A stretch of 64,000 nt of DNA from Bacteroidia bacterium (GTDB lineage: Bacteria > Bacteroidota > Bacteroidia > Bacteroidales > F082), in contig JAJTAY010000039.1 in assembly GCA_021287165.1 (NCBI GenBank), positions 1-64,000 on the forward strand, written 5' to 3'. This document shows, in pieces, positions 1 through 9,035 of this stretch (position 1 is the stretch's first letter; every line of letters begins with the position of its first letter). The translations under genes and the position numbers were made by a program. The notes below the pieces were generated by a model that was given only the letters and a program-made list of their open reading frames with translations, was not told the origin of the DNA and did no database searches.

Positions 1-91
1 TGAGGTCTCTTACACTAAGTTCAGTTTGCAGATACTGCTTGACGATCCTAAGCTTGAGTTCGTCCGGAAATTGATTTGCTCTTTTTCTCAT
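1..91 (-). CDS. IS3-type transposase OrfA, N-terminal part (cut by window edge)
   Basis: Reading the minus strand from the ATG at 91 gives about 30 residues, beginning MRKRANQFPDELKLRIVKQY and continuing with LQTELSVRDL before the window ends. This resembles the start of the helix-turn-helix OrfA of IS3-family elements: a basic N-terminus, an F-x-x-E-x-K-x-x-I/V-V motif, then a short helix leading to a turn. OrfA would bind the element ends and join OrfB by frameshift. Only the N-terminus is visible, so intactness and the exact family cannot be judged. A terminal inverted repeat may lie in 92-150, but I cannot confirm it. Confidence 0.6.
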   Translation of the reverse strand, partial: MRKRANQFPDELKLRIVKQYLQTELSVRDL

Positions 92-179
92 AATCCTGTT
101 TTTAGTTTACTAATGCTGTAAACCTATATCAGGACAAGACAACCAGCAACCAAGTTCCTGTTCCTTGTCCTCCGTCCCA

Positions 180-1499
180 TTAATCGCTATGCTGGCTTAC
201 AGGCTGCACATCCACCACAATCTGGATTTCAATGCCGGGCATGGTGTTGCGGAAGTTGAACACACCGTTGAGCGAGCGCACGCGGCTGATGATGTTTTTC
301 ACGCCCATGTGGTTGTCACCTTTTTCGATGGCCTCCTGCAAGTCGAAGCCCTGACCATTGTCGCGGTAATCGAGGCAAAGTTTTCCCTCTTTAAGCCATA
401 GCCTGATCTCAATTTGCGAAGCATTGGCGTGTTTTATAGTGTTGTTGATCAGCTCGCTGATGATGCGGAAATAGATCAGCTCGAGGGTGGAACCGATGCT
501 CCGGTCGATGTTTTCGAAATGGGTGCTGATGGCAAGCAGACGGGTGGCATTGATGGCTTCGGTGAAGTTTTCGACGGCTTTCTGAAGGCCATAGTCGGCC
601 AGAATGCGCGGAGTGATGTTGTTGGCAATGTTTCGGGCATTGTGGATGGCTTCGTCGAGCAGATGATTCACCTGTCCGATGTATTCGTTGTGTTCGGCTG
701 TTCCCGGCTGTGTCGTCTCGAGTTCGTTCACATACAGCTTCACAGTGGACAACAGTGGCCCCAATCCGTCGTGTATTTCTTTGGCAAAACGCCGGCGTTC
801 GCGCTCTTCTGTTTCGATGATGGCGATTCGTACTTTTTTATCGAGCTCGCGACGCTGGGCCGTTGACCGACCAATGCAGGTAATGTGTTGATTCTCTTCG
901 GTATCTACCAGACGGCAATTTAACTCAACCGGAAAGCGAACGCCTTGTCCGGTGAGCAGTTCGGTTTCGAAGATGTGGTAGCCTTTTTTGCGTATATCGT
1001 TCAGGTGGTCCATTACGCCTTCGGCTGCGGCACCGGCTTTGATGTCGGCAAAACGTTTTGTAAGCAGATGTTCGCGGCTCATTTTAAGGCGGTCGCATGC
1101 AGCGTGGTTTACTTCGATGATTTTGCCGTCGGGCATGAGTACAAAGAGCAGGTCGCTGGTGGTGTCGAACAGTTGCTGATATCGTTTTTCAATACTTTCT
1201 TTTCGCCGTTCGGCGGCGGCCAGCCTTTTCAGAATTGTATTAATCATGGCCGTACCGGTGAGCATGAGCACCGAAACGGCAAAGCCAGCCGAATGTGGAA
1301 TGAACTGTTGTTGTGCCAGATTCGACACTCGGGCTATCGCCAGCAGTTGAAAGAGGTTTTCGAGAGCCAGCAGCACCATGGCGGCGGCAATGAGCAGCCA
1401 GGCAAAGCGATGCCGCGAGTCCTTATAGTAATTCATCACCACCGCAAAGGTGGCCAGCCTGAGCAGCATAGAGGCGGAGATGAGCAAGATGCTGGCCAT
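180..1499 (-). CDS. PAS-containing sensor histidine kinase, NarL/HisKA_3 type
   Basis: A 439-residue membrane sensor kinase. Three hydrophobic segments lie at about residues 5-24, 33-55 and 70-92. A PAS domain follows at about 105-215 and a HisKA_3 dimerisation domain around EIHDGLGP, whose His is the predicted phosphorylation site. The C-terminal HATPase has an N box (ELINNTIKHANA) and a G box (DNGQGFD). HisKA_3 kinases normally phosphorylate LuxR-type response regulators, and none lies in the window. The start is 6 bp after the stop of the S41 protease, so the two are probably one transcript. The signal sensed is unknown. Confidence 0.88.
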   Translation of the reverse strand: MASILLISASMLLRLATFAVVMNYYKDSRHRFAWLLIAAAMVLLALENLFQLLAIARVSNLAQQQFIPHSAGFAVSVLMLTGTAMINTILKRLAAAERRKESIEKRYQQLFDTTSDLLFVLMPDGKIIEVNHAACDRLKMSREHLLTKRFADIKAGAAAEGVMDHLNDIRKKGYHIFETELLTGQGVRFPVELNCRLVDTEENQHITCIGRSTAQRRELDKKVRIAIIETEERERRRFAKEIHDGLGPLLSTVKLYVNELETTQPGTAEHNEYIGQVNHLLDEAIHNARNIANNITPRILADYGLQKAVENFTEAINATRLLAISTHFENIDRSIGSTLELIYFRIISELINNTIKHANASQIEIRLWLKEGKLCLDYRDNGQGFDLQEAIEKGDNHMGVKNIISRVRSLNGVFNFRNTMPGIEIQIVVDVQPVSQHSD

Positions 1500-1505
1500 C
1501 CGGCT

Positions 1506-3122
1506 TTAGGATTTGGGTTTTTCGATATGCTTTATTGCCTGTTGGAGTATATCGTCAATCTGCTGATATACAGGATAAAAGCCTTCGTCGTCGAAGAGGT
1601 TGCGGCCAACATAAGCCTTCAGGAGTGTGCTCACATGGCGGACGGCTGAGCTTTGTTCGGCTCTTGTGGCGGTGATGCCCTTCTCGGCAGCCTGACGATA
1701 GAGGGTTTCGAGCATGGCGTTGCTCACCTGAAAGCGATCGATAAATTCTTTCACATTTTTATATTGCCGTAGCGTCTGGCGGTTGGCGTCGGCATAATCA
1801 AAGGCATACTGGAAGATCAGACCGCTGTTGGCCAGTCTGTTGTAGTAAAACAGGGCCGAGTCGGGCCGCAGGGGCACATAAACATCAGGCAAAATGCCAC
1901 CTCCACCATAAACGACTTTTCCTCCTGGGGTGACAAACTTTACCGTGTCGGCAAAATGCAGGCTGTCGGGGTTGCTCACCTCGCCATTGAGGAAACGATC
2001 CATGGGTTCGTGGTGGTATTTTTCGAAATCACCATCGTAAGGCCGCTGAATGCTGCGTCCGGTTGGAGTATAATAACGCGCTACCGTGAGACGGATGGCC
2101 GAACCGTCTCGCAGGGTCATCTGTTCCTGTACCAGTCCTTTGCCGAACGAACGGCGACCGATGATGGTGCCCCGGTCGTTGTCCTGCAGGGCACCGGCAA
2201 CAATCTCGCTGGCGCTGGCCGATCCCTCGTCGATAAGCACAACCACGGGAATGTCTTCGAGCATGCCCGTATTTGTGGCAAAGGTGTAGGACCGTGGCCG
2301 GTTTTTACCTTCGGTGTAAACGATGAGCTTTCCTTTGGGGAGAAATTCATCTGCAATATCGGTGGCCGCTTTGAGGTAGCCTCCGGCATTGCCCCGGAGG
2401 TCGACGATAAGCTGCTTCATGCCTTCGCGTCTGAGCTTGCGCGCACCTTCGAGAAATTCTTTGTAGGTGGTGGCCGAGAATTTGTTCAGACGGATAAAAC
2501 CGGTCTGATTGTCAATCATATAGGCGATATCGAGGCTGTAGGTAGGAATGACATCGCGTGTGATGGTATAGTCTTTTAGTCCTTTCACGCCACGGCGATA
2601 AACTCCCACTTTCACTTCTGTTCCTTTGGGACCTTTGAGCCTGCGCATGGCATCGCGGTTTGAGATACCGTTGCCGGCTACAAGTGTATCGTCAATCATC
2701 ACAATGCGGTCACCGGCCATGATGCCCACACGCTCCGAAGGGCCGCCCTTCACGGGATTAATAACCATAATGGTGTCTTTTTCGATGCGGAAGGAGACGC
2801 CGATGCCCTCAAAACTGCCCAATAACGGGTCGTTCATCTCGTGAAACATCTCGGGGGTAATATACGAACTGTGGGGGTCGAGCTTTTCGAGCATACCGGT
2901 AATGGCGGTGTTTTCGAGCCGTCGGCGATTGACGGTGTCCACATAGTCGCGTTCGATATAGTTGAGGATCATATCCAGTTTGCCAGAGCGCGAACTTCCC
3001 AACTGAATAGCAGGCATTTCGCCTTCGCTACGGCCTGCCGAGATACTGAATCCGATATATATGCCGCCCGCCAGAACCAGCGAAAATAATAGCGGGAGAA
3101 ATATTGCAAGATTTTTCTTCAT
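1506..3122 (-). CDS. S41 family C-terminal processing peptidase (Ctp-like)
   Basis: A 538-residue periplasmic serine protease with an N-terminal signal anchor (MKKNLAIFLPLLFSLVLAGG). A PDZ domain lies around FEGIGVSFRIEKDTIMVIN. The S41 catalytic core has the serine in DEGSASASEIVAGA and the lysine in SFGKGLVQ. Ctp proteases trim or degrade periplasmic and envelope proteins from the C-terminus. The start at 3122 is preferred over the ATG at 3173, because the latter lies inside the predicted -7 box (3171-3178) and adds residues before the signal sequence. First gene of an operon with the downstream histidine kinase. Confidence 0.92.
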   Translation of the reverse strand: MKKNLAIFLPLLFSLVLAGGIYIGFSISAGRSEGEMPAIQLGSSRSGKLDMILNYIERDYVDTVNRRRLENTAITGMLEKLDPHSSYITPEMFHEMNDPLLGSFEGIGVSFRIEKDTIMVINPVKGGPSERVGIMAGDRIVMIDDTLVAGNGISNRDAMRRLKGPKGTEVKVGVYRRGVKGLKDYTITRDVIPTYSLDIAYMIDNQTGFIRLNKFSATTYKEFLEGARKLRREGMKQLIVDLRGNAGGYLKAATDIADEFLPKGKLIVYTEGKNRPRSYTFATNTGMLEDIPVVVLIDEGSASASEIVAGALQDNDRGTIIGRRSFGKGLVQEQMTLRDGSAIRLTVARYYTPTGRSIQRPYDGDFEKYHHEPMDRFLNGEVSNPDSLHFADTVKFVTPGGKVVYGGGGILPDVYVPLRPDSALFYYNRLANSGLIFQYAFDYADANRQTLRQYKNVKEFIDRFQVSNAMLETLYRQAAEKGITATRAEQSSAVRHVSTLLKAYVGRNLFDDEGFYPVYQQIDDILQQAIKHIEKPKS

Positions 3123-3170
3123 ACCAATATGTTGTCTCAATTTTGCCTTTTGAGCAATGCTTTCAAAACG

Positions 3171-3178
3171 CAAAGTTA
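3171..3178 (-). promoter_or_regulatory. -7 box TAACTTTG for the ctp-kinase operon
   Basis: CAAAGTTA on the plus strand reads TAACTTTG on the minus strand, an exact match to the Bacteroidota -7 consensus TAnnTTTG. It predicts a transcript start near 3164 and a leader of about 42 nt before the ATG at 3122. No convincing -33 TTG is visible. Confidence 0.5.
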
Positions 3179-3271
3179 GCGGATATGTTCATAAGCGGCC
3201 CGAATCCTGATGCTTCCAAACCTGAGCAGAGGTTTAATGCCACAATCATGATATTACTTGTTCAACATAAT

Positions 3272-3279
3272 TAACTTTG
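3272..3279 (+). promoter_or_regulatory. -7 box TAACTTTG for the SulP transporter
   Basis: TAACTTTG followed by CAGCCC matches TAnnTTTG and lies 22 bp before the SulP start codon. It predicts a start near 3286 and a leader of about 15 nt. It is divergent from the ctp promoter 94 bp away. The -33 region has no clear TTG. Confidence 0.45.
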
Positions 3280-3301
3280 CAGCCCGAAACCGTTTGACAC
3301 A

Positions 3302-5005
3302 ATGCTAGCCCTTACTGAAAAAATAAAGCTGAACATCAAAGAGGTGTTTCATCCTAAATTATTTACAACACTTAAAACCTATGACCGCCAAACCTTCTAC
3401 AGCGATCTGGTTGCCGGTTTGATCGTCGGCGTGGTGGCGCTCCCGCTGGCCATCGCATTTGGCATTGCCTCAGGAGTAACGCCTGAGCACGGGCTCATTA
3501 CGGCTATAATTGCAGGATTTCTTATCTCGTTTTTAGGAGGTTCGCGGGTGCAGATCGGCGGCCCGACCGGAGCCTTTATTGTCATTATTTACGGCATAGT
3601 TCAGCAGTATGGTGTTGACGGATTGATGGTTGCTACGATTATGGCCGGCCTGATGCTGGTGGCCATGGGTTTGCTCAGACTGGGTTCGATCATCAAGTTT
3701 ATGCCATATCCTATAGTGGTGGGTTTTACCAGTGGCATCGCCGTGGTGATCTTTTCGAATCAGATTAGAGATTTGCTGGGACTTAAGGTCACGGAAGCAG
3801 TGCCGGCCGATTTCATAGAAAAATGGACTTTTTATGCAAAGCACATTAGCGATGTGAATTATTGGTCTGCAGGTATTGCTCTTTTTACCATTCTGGTAGT
3901 TGCCCTTTGGCCTAAGGTGAACAAAACCATACCCGGAACGCTTATTGCTTTGATTTTAACAACGATTGCTGTGAGCCTTTTCGAATTGCCCGTGGAAACA
4001 ATTGGCAGCCGCTTCGGCGAAATAAAGGCGGGTATTCCGGCGCCAACCTTGCCAATAGTGAACTTCGAAACATTCCGCATGCTTTTGGCTCCTGCTTTTA
4101 CCATTGCCATTCTGGGTGCCATTGAGTCGTTGCTTTCAGCTATGGTGGCCGATGGTGCAACCGGAGGGCGTCACCGCTCAAACACCGAGCTCATCGGGCA
4201 GGGCGTGGCCAACATCGTTACTCCGATTTTTGGCGGAATTCCTGCTACCGGGGCCATTGCCCGTACCATGACAAATATCCGCAACGGAGGTAAGACTCCT
4301 GTTGCCGGTATCATTCACAGCATTACCTTGCTGCTTATCATGCTGTTTTTTGGCAAATGGGCCAAACTCGTGCCTATGAGCACGCTTGCCGGCATTTTGG
4401 TAATGGTGGCCTACAACATGAGCGAATGGCGCTCATTCCGCGCGCTGTTGGGTAATCATCGCTTCGATGTGGCTGTGCTTTTGGTGACTTTCTTCCTCAC
4501 CGTACTCATTGACCTCACCGTGGCCATTCAGTTTGGCCTGTTGCTGGCTGTGCTGCTCTTCCTGAGGCGAATTATCGAAACATCGGGCGTTGAAGTAATC
4601 GAAAAAGAAATTTCAGAAGAAGATGCTGAGGTGGCTGATGAGACCTCGAAACTCATTATCCCGGAGGGCGTAGATGTGTTTGAGGTGAACGGTCCCTTCT
4701 TTTTTGGGGTGGCCAGCCGTTTCGAAGAGGCCGAGCGCAACATCACCCGCACGCCCAGGGTTCGTATTGTCAGGCTGTGGCGTGTGCCTTTTATGGACGC
4801 TACAGGTGTGAACAACCTGCGCAATTTCATCAGGATGAACCTGAAAAAGAATGTGGTTGTGCTGCTCAGCGGCGCAAACGTAAAAGTGAAGGAAGCCCTC
4901 GAAAAGTCGGGAATTACCGATATGGTGGGAAAAGAAAATTTGTGCAGCGACATAAACGCCGCTATCCTGAGGGCAAAGGAAATCATTAATTCGGACCTAA
5001 ACTGA
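3302..5005 (+). CDS. SulP family anion transporter with STAS domain
   Basis: A 567-residue inner-membrane transporter. Residues about 30-430 carry the many hydrophobic helices of the SulP core, including the early motif DLVAGLIVGVVALPLAIAFG and the segment GGPTGAF. The cytoplasmic tail (about 450-560) is a STAS domain, with FEVNGPFFFGVASRFEEA and the helix region around RVPFMDATGV. The family moves sulfate, bicarbonate or other anions, often with Na+ or H+, but the substrate cannot be read from sequence. Monocistronic, with its own promoter. Confidence 0.92.
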   Translation: MLALTEKIKLNIKEVFHPKLFTTLKTYDRQTFYSDLVAGLIVGVVALPLAIAFGIASGVTPEHGLITAIIAGFLISFLGGSRVQIGGPTGAFIVIIYGIVQQYGVDGLMVATIMAGLMLVAMGLLRLGSIIKFMPYPIVVGFTSGIAVVIFSNQIRDLLGLKVTEAVPADFIEKWTFYAKHISDVNYWSAGIALFTILVVALWPKVNKTIPGTLIALILTTIAVSLFELPVETIGSRFGEIKAGIPAPTLPIVNFETFRMLLAPAFTIAILGAIESLLSAMVADGATGGRHRSNTELIGQGVANIVTPIFGGIPATGAIARTMTNIRNGGKTPVAGIIHSITLLLIMLFFGKWAKLVPMSTLAGILVMVAYNMSEWRSFRALLGNHRFDVAVLLVTFFLTVLIDLTVAIQFGLLLAVLLFLRRIIETSGVEVIEKEISEEDAEVADETSKLIIPEGVDVFEVNGPFFFGVASRFEEAERNITRTPRVRIVRLWRVPFMDATGVNNLRNFIRMNLKKNVVVLLSGANVKVKEALEKSGITDMVGKENLCSDINAAILRAKEIINSDLN

Positions 5006-5294
5006 CACTAATCTGACACCCCCGTGGTCAAACAGCAGCGTTTCTTACTTTCAATAGGGGGTTAACAGGCATGCTGGCAATTGTGACATTTCCATTTTAA
5101 TTGCCAATAATCGTTTGATCGTGCCCGTTCAATGGGTTTTTGTTGCTCATCCGGCAAAGGCAAGTCAACAAACCTGGTGTTAAAGTTTGGTTAATGATCA
5201 TTAAATCATTGACTTTTGCGCCGTTTTGTGGTTTCTTCGCCCAATATCCTGCCAACCACCACTTTTTAATCATAAACACCAAAAACGTTTTCCA

Positions 5295-6020
5295 ATGAAA
5301 AGGTCATTTACCCTAATCATTATTTCTATATTGCTGCTTTCTCTGAAGTCATATACCCAAAATGAGGGCCAGCTTCAAGGCCCACTGTTATCAGGCACTG
5401 CTCCGGCTTTCAAGGCAATTTCCACCCTGGGCGAAGTCAACTTTCCGGATGATTACTTTGGGAAATGGAAAATATTATTCAGTCACCCGGCCAGCTTCAC
5501 ACCTGTGTGTACCTCCGAAATGCTCGCTTTAGCTTTAATACAGGACGAGTTTGCCCAACTAAAAACTTCATTGGTTGTCGTTTCGACCGATCGTCTGAAT
5601 AGCCATATCGAATGGGTAAAATCGATTGAGAAAATTGCGGAAGAACAAAATACGCCCGTTAAAATAAGGTTTCCTTTGGTTTCAGATAATGATTTGAGGA
5701 TTTCCAGATCATTCGGGATACTTCAACAAGGAAAGGAAACGGATATCCGGGGCGTTTTCTTTATAGATCCGAGCGACAAGATCAGGGCATTTTTTCATTA
5801 TCCCGACAATGTTGGCCGCAATATGGAAGAAATAAAGCGAACGCTTATCGCCTTGCAAACCAGCGACAGACATGATGTAAAAACTCCGGCAAACTGGGTT
5901 CCGGGCAGCGAGGTACTGATGAAAAGTCCGGCGAATATTCAGGAATCGGAGAAGCTTGAAAGGCGCGCAAACCCCAAATTCAGAAAAGTGGCCTGGTATA
6001 TGTGGTACAGATCACTATAA
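5295..6020 (+). CDS. Secreted 1-Cys peroxiredoxin (Prx6/AhpC-TSA family)
   Basis: A 241-residue protein with a signal peptide (MKRSFTLIIISILLLSLKSY). The peroxidatic cysteine is in HPASFTPVCTSE, and it is the only cysteine seen in the fold. The C-terminal extension TPANWVPGSEVL is typical of the Prx6 subgroup, which reduces H2O2 and alkyl peroxides with an external thiol. The start at 5295 is chosen over an in-frame ATG at 5226 because the signal peptide begins there. The family is usually cytoplasmic, so a predicted export signal is unusual. Monocistronic, between non-coding stretches. Confidence 0.88.
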   Translation: MKRSFTLIIISILLLSLKSYTQNEGQLQGPLLSGTAPAFKAISTLGEVNFPDDYFGKWKILFSHPASFTPVCTSEMLALALIQDEFAQLKTSLVVVSTDRLNSHIEWVKSIEKIAEEQNTPVKIRFPLVSDNDLRISRSFGILQQGKETDIRGVFFIDPSDKIRAFFHYPDNVGRNMEEIKRTLIALQTSDRHDVKTPANWVPGSEVLMKSPANIQESEKLERRANPKFRKVAWYMWYRSL

Positions 6021-6261
6021 TTTTCAGGGCAATAGCGTTCATGTGTCAAATGAGTAAGCAGCAAGGATCGATCAATGACAGCTTGGCTTCGACATTTTCA
6101 GGCGTGTTAAAATAGCCCTGAAGAGGAGGCAAATGTTCATCACAAGACTGATTGCTAAAATCCCAGAACCCCAGACATATTGAACAAGATTTATTAGTGG
6201 AGGGGCACTTTGCAATGCATAAGCATTGAAGAAACCAGATTTGAAAATTGAAAAAAAGGAA

Positions 6262-6858
6262 TTATGGGTTGGCCAACTCTGCAAAGGGCCTGCGGGTGGT
6301 TACAAAACGTTTGCGGTAATAGTCCTCCTTATTGAGCCAATCGAGGCGCAATCCGCCATGAGTGGAGCTGTGGATGAAGAGAATATCTTTTGACTCCGGT
6401 GCTACATCGACCACAATACCCACATGGCCTATGTTTTTGCTTTTGGTGCTGCGGCCCTTGAAGAAGATGAGATCACCTTTACGCACCGATTCCACAGGAA
6501 CGTGTTCGCCTACAAGGGCCTGGGTGCGGCTCGATGGAGGCAATTCCAGACCAAACTTGCCATATACATGCTTTACAAAACCAGAGCAGTCGAAGCCTCT
6601 CTCAGTGCGCCCGCCGTAACGATACGGCGTGCCAATGTAGGTGCGGGAATAATTGATCAGGCTGTCGAGCGGTAATCCGTTGGGAAGAAAAACCACATCG
6701 TTGCGCACGGGCTGGATCGTTTTTACTGGTTCTTCAAGATACCTCAGAATTTGTAGTGTGTCGGGCTGCAACGTAACATGCTGCCCGAAAACCGAACGGC
6801 TGTTGGCAACAGCGAAAAGCAATACAAGCAAAACCGCAACTGAAAATCTGAAATCCAT
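6262..6858 (-). CDS. NlpC/P60 family cell-wall hydrolase
   Basis: A 198-residue exported cysteine peptidase. The start at 6858 gives a signal peptide (MDFRFSVAVLLVLLFAVANS). The catalytic domain begins at about residue 75 with YGGRTERGFDCSGFV, containing the catalytic Cys. The His lies in IGHVGIVVD and the third polar residue in FIHSSTHGG. NlpC/P60 enzymes cut the D-Glu to diamino-acid bond of peptidoglycan stem peptides. The gene stands alone. The 241 bp between it and the peroxiredoxin show no convincing gene. Confidence 0.9.
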   Translation of the reverse strand: MDFRFSVAVLLVLLFAVANSRSVFGQHVTLQPDTLQILRYLEEPVKTIQPVRNDVVFLPNGLPLDSLINYSRTYIGTPYRYGGRTERGFDCSGFVKHVYGKFGLELPPSSRTQALVGEHVPVESVRKGDLIFFKGRSTKSKNIGHVGIVVDVAPESKDILFIHSSTHGGLRLDWLNKEDYYRKRFVTTRRPFAELANP

Positions 6859-7039
6859 TAGCTCTTTATTAAGCAGCACGTCGGGGAATGCAAAAATAAG
6901 GTGCTTTGCCCGAAAAAGGCTCCCCAGGTGAGTGTTAAAAGTAATTAAGCTGTTCAATTCGTAAATAAATGACAGTAAACCAATTATTTAAAAAAATTGC
7001 AAAAACCGGTATGCGACCTTCACCAACGAAGCCTGTCTA

Positions 7040-7047
7040 TATCTTTG
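7040..7047 (+). promoter_or_regulatory. -7 box TATCTTTG for the serine hydrolase
   Basis: TATCTTTG matches TAnnTTTG and ends 19 bp before the ATG at 7067. The predicted transcript start is near 7054. The -33 region has only a weak match. Confidence 0.4.
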
Positions 7048-7066
7048 AACAATACAATTTCGAAAT

Positions 7067-8383
7067 ATGAAGAAAATATCGCTGATGATGCTGCTCTGGG
7101 GGCTTTCGGCCGCAACGCTGCTGGCTCAGGCATTACCCGGGCAGACCAAGTTAGACAGCCTATTTGTGCTGCTCGAAAACCATCACAAGTTCATGGGCTC
7201 AGCGGCACTGATGCGGGATGGAGTCATTATTCACTCCAATACCTACGGCCATGCCGATGTTGAAGGCAAAGTTCCGGCAGGACCAAACACGGTTTACCGC
7301 ATCGGCTCGGTAACCAAAACCTTCACGGCCGTAATGGTGCTTCAGATGGCAGAGGAGGGTAAGCTTTCGGTTGACGACAAGCTGGCAAAATACTTTCCCG
7401 GCATCGACGGCGCTGAGAAGATAAGCCTTGCCCACATGCTCAGGCATCGCTCCGGCCTGTTCAGCCTCACCAGCGACAGCACCTATATGGCTTTTCACAC
7501 CACACCACAAACCCGGAAAGCATTGCTCGACAGGATGTTGCAACACAAACTGAAATTCGAACCGGATGCAAAACTGGAGTACAGCAATACCAATTACATT
7601 TTGCTGGGATGGATACTTGAAGACCTTAGCAGAAAGTCGTACGCCCAGCTGCTACGGGAAAAGATTGTCTTGCCATTGGGTCTGAAACATACGTTTGCAA
7701 CAAAGCCGGAGCATGGTTTTGCCGCCACATCATACAACTGGGATGGAAAGCAATGGGTGGCCGAATCGTTCACCGATATGAGTGTGCCGGGCGGAGCTGG
7801 AAACATATACTCTACCCCTGAAGATCTATTGCAATTTTATCACGCACTCTTCAGCGGTAAACTGCTCAGTGATGCAAGCCTGAAACAAATGACCGAGATC
7901 AGGGATATGTTTGGCTTTGGCGTATTTCACATGCCCTTTTACGAGCATAAAGGCCTTGGGCATACGGGCGGCATTGACGGCTTCAGGTCGGTAGCGGTAT
8001 ATTACCCGGAGGAAAAGGTGGGTGCTGCTATCTGTGCGAATGCGTTGAATTATAATCAGAACGACATTCTCATAGCAACACTAAATGAGGCATTTGGAAA
8101 AGACTGGAAGCTGCCGGATATTGACGAGGCAAAGGTTGATGTGGCCTTACTGGCATCATATGTTGGCACTTACGCCGCCGAGGGTTTTCCGCTGAAGCTC
8201 ACCATACGGCAGCGCGAAGGCAAGCTCTACGGCCAGGGAACAGGACAACCCGAATTTCCGCTCGAAGCCCGAACGGACGATACCTTTGTGTTCGACAATG
8301 CAGGCTTAAGCATTATATTTAAAGACGGTAAGTTGCATCTTAAGCAAGGCGCCATCAAGCTCGAGATGAGCAGAGAAGAGTAG
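7067..8383 (+). CDS. Exported serine hydrolase, class C beta-lactamase fold
   Basis: A 438-residue protein with a signal peptide ending near SAATLLAQ. It has the three active-site motifs of the family: SxxK in GSVTKTFT, YxN in YSNTNY, and HTGG in place of KTG. A C-terminal domain of about 100 residues follows the catalytic domain. Such proteins act as D-Ala-D-Ala peptidases, esterases or peptide hydrolases and are rarely true beta-lactamases, so the substrate is unknown. Monocistronic. Confidence 0.9.
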   Translation: MKKISLMMLLWGLSAATLLAQALPGQTKLDSLFVLLENHHKFMGSAALMRDGVIIHSNTYGHADVEGKVPAGPNTVYRIGSVTKTFTAVMVLQMAEEGKLSVDDKLAKYFPGIDGAEKISLAHMLRHRSGLFSLTSDSTYMAFHTTPQTRKALLDRMLQHKLKFEPDAKLEYSNTNYILLGWILEDLSRKSYAQLLREKIVLPLGLKHTFATKPEHGFAATSYNWDGKQWVAESFTDMSVPGGAGNIYSTPEDLLQFYHALFSGKLLSDASLKQMTEIRDMFGFGVFHMPFYEHKGLGHTGGIDGFRSVAVYYPEEKVGAAICANALNYNQNDILIATLNEAFGKDWKLPDIDEAKVDVALLASYVGTYAAEGFPLKLTIRQREGKLYGQGTGQPEFPLEARTDDTFVFDNAGLSIIFKDGKLHLKQGAIKLEMSREE

Positions 8384-8525
8384 GGTATTTGCGGGCAAAG
8401 GCAACCGTCCGACTGCCTGAGATGTAAAATTTCCGGAGATTTGCAACGCCATGGCAACTTAGACAGTCTAAAGCCTGAATTCACAAAGCACTACCAGAAA
8501 ACCGCTTTTACCAATATCCTGTATT

Positions 8526-9035
8526 ATGAGAAAATATGCACTGGCAGCACTGCCATTGGCGCTGATTGTGCTCTTTACCGCCTTCGACTGGGAGCCCGAC
8601 TGGCGTTCGGCATCCGGTTACGCGCCCGTGCTGATGCGTAAGGAAGATTTGCGCAACAGCATCGCCTGGCAGGGCGCACGCCCCTTCGAAAGGCCCGGTA
8701 AGATCTACATCTACGGAAGTACTATTTTCATCGTAGATGTTTATAAAGGTATCCATGTAATCAACAACAGCGACCGCACCAATCCCCAAAAAACAGGCTT
8801 TCTGCTCATTCCCGGCGTGCTCGACATAGCCGTGCGCGACAGTGTAATCTTTGCCGACAATGCCATCGATCTGTTGGCCGTCAGTATGCGCAGCCTGCCA
8901 CAGGTTCAGGTGCTCGACCGTGTGGAAGATGTGTTTCCTGAGCCTGTGGCTCCCGATATGATGTGGTGGTGGGGCTTTCGCAAACCCGAAGGAACGGTGG
9001 TTGTAGGTTGGAACAAAAAAACCGGAAAGCCATGA
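8526..9035 (+). CDS. Small exported LVIVD-type repeat protein
   Basis: A 169-residue protein with an N-terminal hydrophobic segment (MRKYALAALPLALIVLFTAF). The repeat-like segment IYIYGSTIFIVDVYKGIHVI is typical of LVIVD beta-propeller blades and is followed by a second partial repeat (PGVLDIAVRDSVIFADNAID). It is too short for a full propeller and may pair with the larger LVIVD lipoprotein next door. The end of the gene overlaps the start of the next by ATGA, which indicates translational coupling. Function unknown. Confidence 0.75.
   Translation: MRKYALAALPLALIVLFTAFDWEPDWRSASGYAPVLMRKEDLRNSIAWQGARPFERPGKIYIYGSTIFIVDVYKGIHVINNSDRTNPQKTGFLLIPGVLDIAVRDSVIFADNAIDLLAVSMRSLPQVQVLDRVEDVFPEPVAPDMMWWWGFRKPEGTVVVGWNKKTGKP

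Noticed and set aside
6072..6284. 70-codon minus-strand frame after the NlpC/P60 gene
   Set aside because: Overlaps the NlpC stop, lacks start context and resembles no family.
8441..8641. 66-codon frame overlapping the start of the first LVIVD gene
   Set aside because: Overlaps a gene with a signal peptide and coupled downstream partners; sequence is uninformative.
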